Shown here in pieces: positions 27,339 through 36,428 of a stretch of DNA of 64,000 nucleotides. The notes under the pieces were generated by a model. The model made no database searches. It saw nothing but the letters and a program-made list of their open reading frames with translations, and was not told where the DNA came from. This DNA is from Candidatus Eiseniibacteriota bacterium. GTDB taxonomy: Bacteria; Orphanbacterota; Orphanbacteria; Orphanbacterales; Orphanbacteraceae. The position numbers and the translations under genes are program-made. The stretch is taken from assembly GCA_029262235.1 (NCBI GenBank), contig JAJCZU010000001.1, positions 1 to 64,000 on the forward strand. Reading direction: 5' to 3'. Numbering within the stretch: the first letter of the stretch is position 1; each line of letters begins with the position of its first letter.

Positions 27339-29798
27339 CTAGAAACCGATCCTGTTGTTAATGGTTGATCCCGTTGTCCACCGCAGGGACAGCACCAGAT
27401 TGCGACCGGGGCCGTTCACGCCTGAGCCGTGCTCTCGATAGTTTGTATCGAGCAGGTTCTCGAGGTTCACGTTCAGTCGCGGGTTGCCGGGCAACCGGTA
27501 GAGTCCGAACGTGCAGGCGACATTCCACGTCATCCATCCCGGGGTGCCGCCGGGGGGGATGCGCGGATCGTCGAGGTCGTCTGACGAAAGCCGGTTCTGT
27601 TCGAGCGCCCAGCGCGAATAGAGCCGGATAGAGCGCCCCGAACCCGCGGAATAGCGGACGGAAACGAGGCCGAACGCGGGAGGAACACCACCGACGGGCT
27701 CGACCAGAGTCGTATTCTCCCCGTACGTGATCGTGGCGTTCGCCCGCACGAGCCACGGTTTCCGCTTCGTTTGCAACGAGAGTTCCGCACCGCGAATGAA
27801 CGCTTTGCCGACATTTTTCTTGGTCTTGATCTTGAGCGTGTCACTGCCTTCTATAAGGAAGCGTTCGCCCGCGAGTGCCGTGTCGGCGCTCGCGAGCAGG
27901 TCAATGATCTGCGAATAGAAGCCCGCAAGCTGCCAGTCCGTCATCCACTTCCCGGGGCGCGCCCTACCCGACAGCCCGAGCTCGTAGCTCACGACCTTCT
28001 CGGCGTCGAGTCCGTAGTTGGGAACTTCATAGGTCGTCCCTTTTGACTCGCCGAGCTTTGTGATGTCGCTCAGGTTCGGGGCGCGAAACGCCTGCGATAC
28101 GTTGCCGTGGACACGAAACCGGCCCGCCGGGTCTCCGAGGCGATAGACGCCTCCGAGAGATCCGGTCAGCGCGTCGAACGTCTGGGAGACGTTTTCGCTT
28201 CCCTCAGGAACGAGGTCGGGATCGCTCGGCGTGAAAGTCGCATCGAACCAGCTGTACCGAAGGCCGGCGTCGAGCTCCGCGCGAGCAAACCGCCCTGAGC
28301 TCGGGCGGAACTGCTCAAGCAGAAAGATTCCACCACTCTGATACGTCGCGCCGTCCGGAAAGCGCCCCTGCGCATCGCGTGTGACGGCCCCGCCCGGCGC
28401 ACGTCGTTCGCGTGCGCTTTCGACGTCGTCCGCGTAGAGATCGCCGCCGAAGACGACACGGTGGGCACGATTCGGTATCCAGTACCCCTCGGCGTTCGCA
28501 CCCCAGGTGGTCACGCGATCGTGTTCGACTGTAAGGTCGTCGCCTGGATCAGGCCGCGTCTCGCGCCCTTCTTCCTGCAGGTTGCGCGACAGCGTCAACT
28601 GAAACAGCGGATCGCCGTTCCATCGCCCGTGCAGGTATCGCGCATAAGCGAGTTCGCGCACCTGCGGATCGAAGACCCAGCGATCAAAACCCTCGTTCTC
28701 GTATTTGTCGTATCGCGGCACTTCAATCTGCTCGCCACGCTGATAGGCAAACGTCAGATGGTCGCGCGGCGTGGCGATCCAGCGCAGCTTCGCGTCGACA
28801 TCCCATGCGTCGAATCCTGACGGTGATTGTTCCGTCCCGTTCGTCGCGTTCTCGATACTCGGTTCCGTGCTGTTCGCGCCGCGCTTCAGATCGCCGAACC
28901 GACGCCCGGAGAGTCCGATCGTACCGTTCCAGCTGTCATCGAGAAGGAGTGCGCGCAGATGCGTTGTTTTCTCGCCGTCGATCGTGGCATAGCGAACGGC
29001 GCCGTGCGTTGCCCACTTGAAACCCTTCCTGCCCGGCTCCTGCCGGGCCGCCCACGTGTCGACATTGATCACTCCCCCGAGAGCATCCGTTCCGTATGCA
29101 ACCGAGTTCGGTCCCCGATAGACCTGAATCGAGTGAAGAGAAAACGGATCAACGGTTGCCAGGTACTGGTGATTGCCGAGCCTGAACGTCGAGTTATTCA
29201 GTCGTATGCCGTCAACCATCAGCAGGATCTGATTCGAGCTGAAGCCGCGCAGGACCGCTGAGCCGCCGCCATGGTTCGTTTTCTGCACGAACACGCCGGG
29301 CTCTTCCCGCAAAGCTTCAGCGGGAGTCTTCGCGGCGCGATCGCGAACAGAAATGCCTGACATATGCGATGACGAGAAGGGCCCTTTTCTGGAAACCCGC
29401 TGCGTGGCGCCGATCCGCACGGGCTTGCTTGACTCGTGGTCGCGCGCGACGAGGACGAAGTCGTGCGTTGTGCTTGAGCTTGCGAGGATTTCGACTGTCG
29501 TTGAATCCGAAGCGTAGCCCATGCGGTTCACGAGGATTCGTTGCGATCCCGCGGGAATGTTTTCGATCAGAAAGAAGCCGTCCTTGTTCGCGACAGCGCC
29601 TCTGCCCTGATCGCGAACGACCACATCGGCAAACGCAAGCGGGCGCCCGTTTGCGGCGGCCGTGATCGTACCCTGTAATGTTCCGGTTGCGGTTTGCTGT
29701 GCGCAGGCGCGATCAGGCAGGACCAGCGCCGCTGCAAGGCAGGACAGGAGGATCCCGGCCCGCCGGAGCCGCCCGACCCGCAGGGAACCTTCGATCAT
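27339..29798 (-). CDS. TonB-dependent outer-membrane receptor with N-terminal carboxypeptidase-like regulatory domain
   Basis: GTLQGTITAAANGRPLAFADVVVRD; plug domain GGGSAVLRGFSSNQILLMVDGIRLNN...VYRGPNSVAYGTDALGGVINV. Confidence 0.9.
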   Translation of the reverse strand: MIEGSLRVGRLRRAGILLSCLAAALVLPDRACAQQTATGTLQGTITAAANGRPLAFADVVVRDQGRGAVANKDGFFLIENIPAGSQRILVNRMGYASDSTTVEILASSSTTHDFVLVARDHESSKPVRIGATQRVSRKGPFSSSHMSGISVRDRAAKTPAEALREEPGVFVQKTNHGGGSAVLRGFSSNQILLMVDGIRLNNSTFRLGNHQYLATVDPFSLHSIQVYRGPNSVAYGTDALGGVINVDTWAARQEPGRKGFKWATHGAVRYATIDGEKTTHLRALLLDDSWNGTIGLSGRRFGDLKRGANSTEPSIENATNGTEQSPSGFDAWDVDAKLRWIATPRDHLTFAYQRGEQIEVPRYDKYENEGFDRWVFDPQVRELAYARYLHGRWNGDPLFQLTLSRNLQEEGRETRPDPGDDLTVEHDRVTTWGANAEGYWIPNRAHRVVFGGDLYADDVESARERRAPGGAVTRDAQGRFPDGATYQSGGIFLLEQFRPSSGRFARAELDAGLRYSWFDATFTPSDPDLVPEGSENVSQTFDALTGSLGGVYRLGDPAGRFRVHGNVSQAFRAPNLSDITKLGESKGTTYEVPNYGLDAEKVVSYELGLSGRARPGKWMTDWQLAGFYSQIIDLLASADTALAGERFLIEGSDTLKIKTKKNVGKAFIRGAELSLQTKRKPWLVRANATITYGENTTLVEPVGGVPPAFGLVSVRYSAGSGRSIRLYSRWALEQNRLSSDDLDDPRIPPGGTPGWMTWNVACTFGLYRLPGNPRLNVNLENLLDTNYREHGSGVNGPGRNLVLSLRWTTGSTINNRIGF

Positions 29799-31240
29799 GA
29801 TCCCGCGGCAGGGTTGCCGACGCGCCCGACAAACAGGATGAGGCCGGTTTCGTTCTCGCGAATGACGAAGACGAACGGATGGTCGGCGCGGAACTCGGGG
29901 TTCGGTGGCGGCATGCTGAGTGTGCGCATGGTCGTTGCGGTCGCGGCAGCAGCTTCAGTGCCCTTTTCGTCGACGCGCACGAACGCTTCGTGAAACACGC
30001 GGTCGACCCAGAGCTTTTCCGCTGCGGAGATGCCGGTGAAGTCCGCGCGCGCAGGGTCGAACGGGAGCGCAAGGCCCATCGCGGCGAGCGGCTTCTCGAG
30101 CGAGGCCTTCGTGCGCATTTCGAACTTGGGGAGAAAGACGTCGATTTTGCGTGTTTCGAGTTTCGCGGTCCACGATTGCAAAGTGTCGAGCGTGAGTTTC
30201 TCTTCGAGAGCGGGCAGCCCGCCCCGCTCGGCCGGGAGCAGCACGACCATCGAGAACTTGTCGCCCTCGTACGGCAGCTCGAGAACCCACGTCTTCTTCA
30301 CGCTGGCCGCTCGATAGGAACCGGTGCGAACGAGGAACGGTGTTTCGACGGAGTCCGCGGTCGCAATGTGGAACGGCAACGGTTTTGTATTCTCAGGATC
30401 GAATGCGTCTTTCCATTCGCCGAGAAAGTAAATCGCGTTGGCGAGTACGAGGCGCGTGTTCGCAGTCAGGCTTCCTTCGGGGAGCAGGTTCGGGATCTTC
30501 TGCTCGGTCTGATCGCCGATCCACGTGTTGATTTTCTTCCGCTCGCCGTCCGCGTTGCCGCGGAAATCCGCCGGCTCGGCGCCGGAACCATAGCTCTGCT
30601 TCACGGCGTCACGAAACGAAGTCTCCCAGGGGAGCGTCTGTTCGTGCCACATGCGGTTCGCGATCCGAAACGTCGTGGGGTCGCCATCGGGAATCGCCAT
30701 CGCGCGCGCGGCGAGTTCGTGATTCGCGGCGTGGAAGCCGTTGGACTCGCCCGCATCGGAGCCGTCGCCTGCTCCTGCGTCCCCGCCCGCTCCCGCGCCC
30801 AGAAATGCGAGTATCTCCGCCGCCGTTTCGCCGCGTGCCCCGAGGGCAAGCGGCGCGATCGCCTGGCTCACGCTGTACGGCGACAGAAACAGATTGCCTC
30901 CCGCGCCGGGCGGGATCGCTCGATAGAGACGAAATGTGAGATCGTTCAGGCCGTCGACAACCGCAGTGACAGGGACGGATGCGGTCGCCTTGTTCTCTCC
31001 GCCGCTCTTCTCGTTCACGTCGCGCACGTTCCTTTCGTGGTCGGATTCGACAGCGGTGCCCGCTGCGTCGGCGTTCGCGCTCTCGCGCGGTTCCTCGCAT
31101 GCGGGTAAGAGTGCCAGAAGAAGGATGCCGAGCGCTTTCACGATCTTGTCCGTGAAACGGGAACGATAGTGAGTATCCTGACGTCTCGTTGTGGTTGTGA
31201 TCGCCACTCTGTTTCTGCGTTTCCTTTCCGGAGATTTCAT
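29795..31240 (-). CDS. Serpin family lipoprotein-like protein
   Basis: NLFLSPYSVSQAIAPLALGARGETAAEI; LVLANAIYFLGEWKDAFD; hinge/RCL VRVDEKGTEAAAATATTMRTLSMPPPNPEFRADHPFVFVIRENETGLILFVGRVGNP. Confidence 0.93.
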   Translation of the reverse strand: MKSPERKRRNRVAITTTTRRQDTHYRSRFTDKIVKALGILLLALLPACEEPRESANADAAGTAVESDHERNVRDVNEKSGGENKATASVPVTAVVDGLNDLTFRLYRAIPPGAGGNLFLSPYSVSQAIAPLALGARGETAAEILAFLGAGAGGDAGAGDGSDAGESNGFHAANHELAARAMAIPDGDPTTFRIANRMWHEQTLPWETSFRDAVKQSYGSGAEPADFRGNADGERKKINTWIGDQTEQKIPNLLPEGSLTANTRLVLANAIYFLGEWKDAFDPENTKPLPFHIATADSVETPFLVRTGSYRAASVKKTWVLELPYEGDKFSMVVLLPAERGGLPALEEKLTLDTLQSWTAKLETRKIDVFLPKFEMRTKASLEKPLAAMGLALPFDPARADFTGISAAEKLWVDRVFHEAFVRVDEKGTEAAAATATTMRTLSMPPPNPEFRADHPFVFVIRENETGLILFVGRVGNPAAGS

Positions 31241-31381
31241 CCTTGCCGACCGCCACTAATATAAGAAGGAAACGCATGCAATGTCGAGTGTGAGGGGCGC
31301 CGATCAGACAGCGCCGCGTGCCGCGTGTCCGCCTGCCTTGTGTGCGCGCTGCCGCTTACCGCGCGGGCACGACCCGAAAAA

Positions 31382-31418
31382 AAGCGACCCGGAGAACGTT
31401 TTGCCCTCCGGGTCGCTT
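31382..31418. terminator. Hairpin terminator candidate
   Basis: aagcgacccggag-aacgttttgcc-ctccgggtcgctt, preceded by A-run (T-run for minus-strand transcripts). Confidence 0.75.
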
Positions 31419-31438
31419 GCGATTGGCAGTAGTACCGA

Positions 31439-34400
31439 CTATTTGAACCGCACTACGCGCTGCGTGTCAGTCAGCTTCTCAGTTTCGAGACGCATCAGGT
31501 AGACCCCGGACGAGACCGGCAGCCCCGCTTCGTTTCGGCCGTCCCATGTGATGTTCTGGACGCCGGCGTCGAGCGTGCCCTCGGCCAGCGTGCGCACCAT
31601 GCGCCCGGCCAGGTTGTAGACGCGTACCGCGCCCGGCTGCGCTTTCGGCAGCGACAGTCTGACCTGCGTATTACGGATGAACGGATTCGAACCCGTGATC
31701 GCAAGGCCCGGGATGATCGGTTCGATGCTCTCGCCCCCGGCAACGCCGGTCGGATTCTGTTTCACGATGATCTTGCCGGTGTCCTTGTCGAACGTGAAGA
31801 AGTCGTTTGAGGAGGTGACCTCGAGGTCGACACAGTTCGTGTCGCCGGCGGATGCCGTGAACGGGATCCAGACCTTCATCGTGACCACGGTGTTGGTCCC
31901 CGGCGCGAGGTCGAGCAGAAGCTTCGTGCGTTCGAATCCGCCGTCGTCGAACAGGAAGAGCCAGTCGGTCGTGTCGGTCGCGACGGGGCAGAGCGAGTAC
32001 GTGTCGAACGACGTACCCGTGTTCGCCACCGTGAAGTCGAGGTAGACCGTGTCGCCTGCCGCTTCGCAGGTGTCGTTCAGCGAAGTCACGGTGACGCCCG
32101 TCGTCGCGACCGGCGGGTTCGCGGCCGAGACCGCGGGGCCTCCGAACTGCTGCACTTCATCGCCTACGAGCACGGCGCCGTAGCGCGAACCGAAACCGGT
32201 CGGAACGCGGAACGAAACGGTTTCCGCCGCGCCCGGGGCACCCGGAACGCCGAGGTACGGTCCGATCACGTCATGCGGAGTCACCGGCTGCGATGCCAGG
32301 TACTCGGCCGCGCTCGTGATCGGCGTCGAGGAGAAGCGTACTTCGTAGTTGTTCGCGACGCGGTTGTAAGTCGGGGTCATCGACGTGTTCTCGTCTACAG
32401 CCGTCCAGTCGAGCGTGACCGTGGTTTCGCCGGTGCCGTTGATAGCCGCGCCGATGATGGGCGGCGCCAGTGCGATCGGGCCCTCGTCGTCGAACGCGAA
32501 GATGATGATGTCGTCGATACCGATGAAGCCTTGATCGTCGGCTTCACTTACGAAGTCGATGATGATGTCCTTCTTGCCGCACAGGAACGACAGATCCTTC
32601 GTGAACCGGCCCCCGCCGAACGGAATCGGGTCGCTTCCCATCAGGATGCCGCCGGCGTAATACTCGACGCGGCACGCGTCCATCGCGAACGGGCCGCACG
32701 GAAACTGCACGTCGTGGCAGTAGAAGAAATCGAGAGTCGCGACCGTGTACTCCGTGAAGTCCATTGTGGGCGTCGGCATGCGATACGCGAACTCGAAGAC
32801 GCCCGTGCAATGATCGCCTACAAACGGATGCGGCGCGCGTGCCATTTCATAGACGCCGCGGTTCAGGCACGGCGGAGCATCGGACGCAAGCGTCCAGCCG
32901 GCCATCCCCATGAACGGGGCTTCGCCGTGACGGCTCATGTCGAAATCTTCGAAGAAGTTGATCATCAGGTCGTCCTCGACCTCGCCCCAGTCGGCCGTAC
33001 CGCCGGGTCCCGGATTCGCCGCGCCGTAGTTCACGCGGGTGCGGACGATCATCGGCAGCCCGAGCATGTGCTTGCCGTAGTCGGGAAGCGGAATGGAGAG
33101 CGTTTTCGTGTCGCTGCCCCAGGTCGACGGATCTTCGATGTGATCCACGATGACGTGTTCACTGGCTCCGGTGAATGCGAAGTCCGTGTTGTAGTCGATC
33201 CACATGTCGACATGGAGGTCCGACGCGCCGCCGTAGCGCGGGCCGGTGTGGTCGCTCACGCTGAGGTCGATCGTTGCCGTACCGGGCGCGCCCATATATG
33301 AAGGCAGGAACGGAATGTCGGGGAGAGACTGCGGGAAGACGCCGTCGTCGCCGCCGTCACGGTCGTACATGCCGAGGAAGACGTTGTCCTGGCCGTCGTA
33401 ATCGGCGGGATCGTTCGGATCGAGCTCTGTCGTCGCGATCTGGCCGAGCCATTCGTATGCGTAGTTTCTGTGACTCGCGACCGGCGCCGCGGGGGCGTCC
33501 ATCCAGTCTTCGAGCGGCGAGAAATGAATCAGGCCGGCGCCGTCTTTCACGCCGGGAAGATCGACCGCGATCGTGCTCACGTAGTGTTCGAATTCCTTCG
33601 CGGTCATGTCGCGATACTTGTTCTTGAAGATCGCGGCGATGCCCGCAACGTACGGCGACGACATCGACGTGCCGCTTTTCTCTTCGTAGCCGCCGCCCGA
33701 TTTCGTCGACCAGATGTCGACGCCGGGAGCGACGCAGTCGAGTGTGGAGTCGTAATTCGAGAAGGCGGCTACCGTCGTGTCCGAGGCCGTTGCTCCGACC
33801 GAGATCACGCCCGGAATGTTGGCGGGGAATCCTACGGCCGACGCGGAGTCGTTGCCGGACGCGGCCACGGGAATAATGCCGGCGGAAAGCGCGTTCGCCA
33901 CCGCTTCGTACATCACGTTGTTTTCGGGGAAGCCGATCGACATGTTGATGATTTCGACATCCGTGCTGTCGGCCGCCCAGTTGATCCCCTGTGCGGCATT
34001 GTCGGAAGTCCCGGTGCCGCCGGCGTTCATGACGCGGATGCTCACGAACTCGGCTTCATAGGCGACGCCCGCCATGCCGACCGCGTTCGAGACCGCGCAG
34101 GCGATGCCGGCTACGTGCGTGCCGTGGCCGTTCGGGTCGTTCGGGATCGCGTCGCCTTCGACGAAATCGTAATGTCCGCTGGCCGCGGCGTTCCCGGCGA
34201 GATCCGCATGACCGAGATCGGTGCCCGAATCGATGATGCCGATCCGCACGGTGTCCGCTCCGCCATCGGCCCAGCGCCAGAGATGAAACAGGTTCGTCTG
34301 AAACACGTGCCACGCATTCGGCGTGGTCGGGGGCAGGTCGTCCGTGATGTGCGGATCCTGCGGTGCCCCCGGAAGCCAGCCGTAGTAGTTCGGTTCGACC

Positions 34401-34702
34401 CATTTGACATTCGAATCGCGATTAAAGTGATCGATTGCCTCATTCACGGTCATGCCGTCGGGAATCCGCACGCGGGAGTAGTGCAGGGTCAGGTCCTCCC
34501 TGAGCACCGTGGCCCCGAACGAATCGAGCGCCCCGCTTTTCTGCGACGCGCTCGTGGATTCCGTGAATTTGATCAGAATCTCGCCCGGTACGTGGGCGGC
34601 GAGATCGGCCGCGAATACGGGCGCTACGGGCAGAATCGAAGCCAGGGCGAGCAAGAGCACGCCGGCGATCGCCGTAAAGTGTTGCGGGGTAATTCGATAC
34701 AT
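31439..34702 (-). CDS. Secreted S8 (subtilisin-like) peptidase with FlgD/T9SS-like C-terminal domain
   Basis: IGIIDSGTDLGHADL, DPNGHGTHVAGIAC, SGTSMSSPYVAGIAA; C-term ITGSNPFIRNTQVRLSL...GRMVRTLAEGTLDAGVQNITWDGRNEAGLPVSSGVYLMRLE. Confidence 0.93.
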   Translation of the reverse strand: MYRITPQHFTAIAGVLLLALASILPVAPVFAADLAAHVPGEILIKFTESTSASQKSGALDSFGATVLREDLTLHYSRVRIPDGMTVNEAIDHFNRDSNVKWVEPNYYGWLPGAPQDPHITDDLPPTTPNAWHVFQTNLFHLWRWADGGADTVRIGIIDSGTDLGHADLAGNAAASGHYDFVEGDAIPNDPNGHGTHVAGIACAVSNAVGMAGVAYEAEFVSIRVMNAGGTGTSDNAAQGINWAADSTDVEIINMSIGFPENNVMYEAVANALSAGIIPVAASGNDSASAVGFPANIPGVISVGATASDTTVAAFSNYDSTLDCVAPGVDIWSTKSGGGYEEKSGTSMSSPYVAGIAAIFKNKYRDMTAKEFEHYVSTIAVDLPGVKDGAGLIHFSPLEDWMDAPAAPVASHRNYAYEWLGQIATTELDPNDPADYDGQDNVFLGMYDRDGGDDGVFPQSLPDIPFLPSYMGAPGTATIDLSVSDHTGPRYGGASDLHVDMWIDYNTDFAFTGASEHVIVDHIEDPSTWGSDTKTLSIPLPDYGKHMLGLPMIVRTRVNYGAANPGPGGTADWGEVEDDLMINFFEDFDMSRHGEAPFMGMAGWTLASDAPPCLNRGVYEMARAPHPFVGDHCTGVFEFAYRMPTPTMDFTEYTVATLDFFYCHDVQFPCGPFAMDACRVEYYAGGILMGSDPIPFGGGRFTKDLSFLCGKKDIIIDFVSEADDQGFIGIDDIIIFAFDDEGPIALAPPIIGAAINGTGETTVTLDWTAVDENTSMTPTYNRVANNYEVRFSSTPITSAAEYLASQPVTPHDVIGPYLGVPGAPGAAETVSFRVPTGFGSRYGAVLVGDEVQQFGGPAVSAANPPVATTGVTVTSLNDTCEAAGDTVYLDFTVANTGTSFDTYSLCPVATDTTDWLFLFDDGGFERTKLLLDLAPGTNTVVTMKVWIPFTASAGDTNCVDLEVTSSNDFFTFDKDTGKIIVKQNPTGVAGGESIEPIIPGLAITGSNPFIRNTQVRLSLPKAQPGAVRVYNLAGRMVRTLAEGTLDAGVQNITWDGRNEAGLPVSSGVYLMRLETEKLTDTQRVVRFK

Positions 34703-34842
34703 TACAGGTTCTCCTTGTGGTTGCGGGGGCCCGATCGGTTTCGGCTCCATCGGGCGACTCGATTGATTGCCTGCGTATATGACTCGGACAGAGAATTCGT
34801 TTCTTACAAGAAAAAACTATGCGACATATAATAATAACATGA

Positions 34843-34874
34843 AAAGGGGGATCCGGTGGTTATCGGATCCCCCG
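34843..34874 (-). terminator. Rho-independent terminator downstream of MFS gene
   Basis: minus strand: gggggatccg-ataaccac-cggatccccctttt; perfect 10-bp stem. Confidence 0.85.
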
Positions 34875-34991
34875 AGCCCGTCGCCGCCAGGCGCACGATC
34901 GAACCCACACGTTGCTCCCCTTTCTATAGAAAAGGTAGCCATGGGAATGATACGGACGCGGAGGGCCGGAATTTGGGATGGAACGTGGCCG

Positions 34992-36299
34992 TCAGTCGAT
35001 AACGGGGGCGGGTTCGGCCACTTTTACGGCCCGGGTCGGGGTCAGGAACGGGAGCAGGATCAGCGGAAGTGCCAGGAGCCCGATTTCGATCATGAGGACC
35101 CAGGCGTAGCCGTTCGCTTCGGCGGCCTGGCCCTGCCAGGTGGCGCTGTACGCGTAGACCACGTTCCGCATCGCCATGTAGCCCGTGAACTGTGTGGCGG
35201 CGACCTTCGGGTTCGTGAGCCCCATAAAGAGGGCGAGATTGGTGCCCGCTACGAGGCCGCTCGTGAAGTTATATATGGTAGCGACCACGAAGAACTCCGT
35301 GATCGTGACCCCCTCCATACCGGTGCCCACGAGCTTCTGGGCGAGCCAGAACGTGGGGAAAGCCGTCAGGATATACCAGACCGCGAGCATGCGGCGATGC
35401 CCGAAGCGGTCCGAGACCCATCCCCCGACCACGCAGCCGAGTGCCGCGGCGACGGTCGTCATGAGGGTGAGATTCGCGATCGCGTTCTCGTCCATGCCGA
35501 GATCGACCTGCATGGTGGCGCCGAGCGCGAGGCCGATGGCGACCGTGCCGGGCGGCAGCAGGGCGAACAGCACGCCGAGGGCCGGGCCGCGTCCCGACTT
35601 GAAGAGGCCGGTGAACAGGTCCTTCAGGAACGCCTTGAGACGCCCCCAGAATACGGCGATGACGCTTCCGGTTCGCGTGGCAGCCGCTTCGACCGCTTCA
35701 TATATGGGTTCTTGAATGCGTAGTGTCACCGCGACCAGGATAATCGCCAGTGCGCCGAGCACGAGCGCATACGACCAGTTGAAGCCGAACGCCCCGGCGA
35801 TATAGAGGGCGCCGCTGCCGCCGATCGCCTGCCCCAGATACGACGCGCCGAACATGAAGCCGTTGGCCGTGCCGCGCTCGTGCTCCGGGAGCACGCTCAC
35901 CGCGAGCGCATCGATCGCCACGTCCTGCGTGGCGGCGAACACATTGTGGATCGCGATCAATATAGTAAGGAGAACGAGGTTCGTCCCCGGATCGACGACC
36001 AGCACGACCCCGAGCGTCACGATCATCATGAGCTGGGAGCTCGCGATCCAGAACTTGCGCGGCCCGAGCAGCTTCGGCTGGATCAGGTCGACGAGCGGCG
36101 CCCACGCCCACTTGAAGCTCCACGGTCCGTAGAGCCACGCCGTGAAGAACCCGATCTCCGCGAGGCCGACGCCGTTCTGTCTCAGATAGGTCACGAGGGC
36201 GATCGCGCTGAAGCCGAACGGAATGCCTTCGCTCATATACAGTAAAGAGAATGTGATGATGCGGCCGAGCCTGGAATCGAGGGGGTTCGCGCGTGACAT
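34992..36299 (-). CDS. MFS transporter, AmpG/PAT-like
   Basis: LLYMSEGIPFGFSAIALVTYLRQNGVGLAEIGFFTAWLYGPWSFKWAWAPLVDL; polytopic. Confidence 0.78.
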   Translation of the reverse strand: MSRANPLDSRLGRIITFSLLYMSEGIPFGFSAIALVTYLRQNGVGLAEIGFFTAWLYGPWSFKWAWAPLVDLIQPKLLGPRKFWIASSQLMMIVTLGVVLVVDPGTNLVLLTILIAIHNVFAATQDVAIDALAVSVLPEHERGTANGFMFGASYLGQAIGGSGALYIAGAFGFNWSYALVLGALAIILVAVTLRIQEPIYEAVEAAATRTGSVIAVFWGRLKAFLKDLFTGLFKSGRGPALGVLFALLPPGTVAIGLALGATMQVDLGMDENAIANLTLMTTVAAALGCVVGGWVSDRFGHRRMLAVWYILTAFPTFWLAQKLVGTGMEGVTITEFFVVATIYNFTSGLVAGTNLALFMGLTNPKVAATQFTGYMAMRNVVYAYSATWQGQAAEANGYAWVLMIEIGLLALPLILLPFLTPTRAVKVAEPAPVID

Positions 36300-36347
36300 C
36301 CGGCGAGTATACAGCAGAAGCCTGGAATCCGGAATCGGGGAGAAACG

Positions 36348-36379
36348 AAAAAGCCCGCCTCTCGTTCGAGGCGGGCTCG
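36348..36379 (-). terminator. Rho-independent terminator of the BCKDH E1 gene
   Basis: minus strand: gagcccgcctcgaacgagaggcgggctttttcg. Confidence 0.85.
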
Positions 36380-36428
36380 GTCATTCAGAGTGCCGGTTGC
36401 ACAGGCTTGCGAGTCGCCCGTTACCCGC

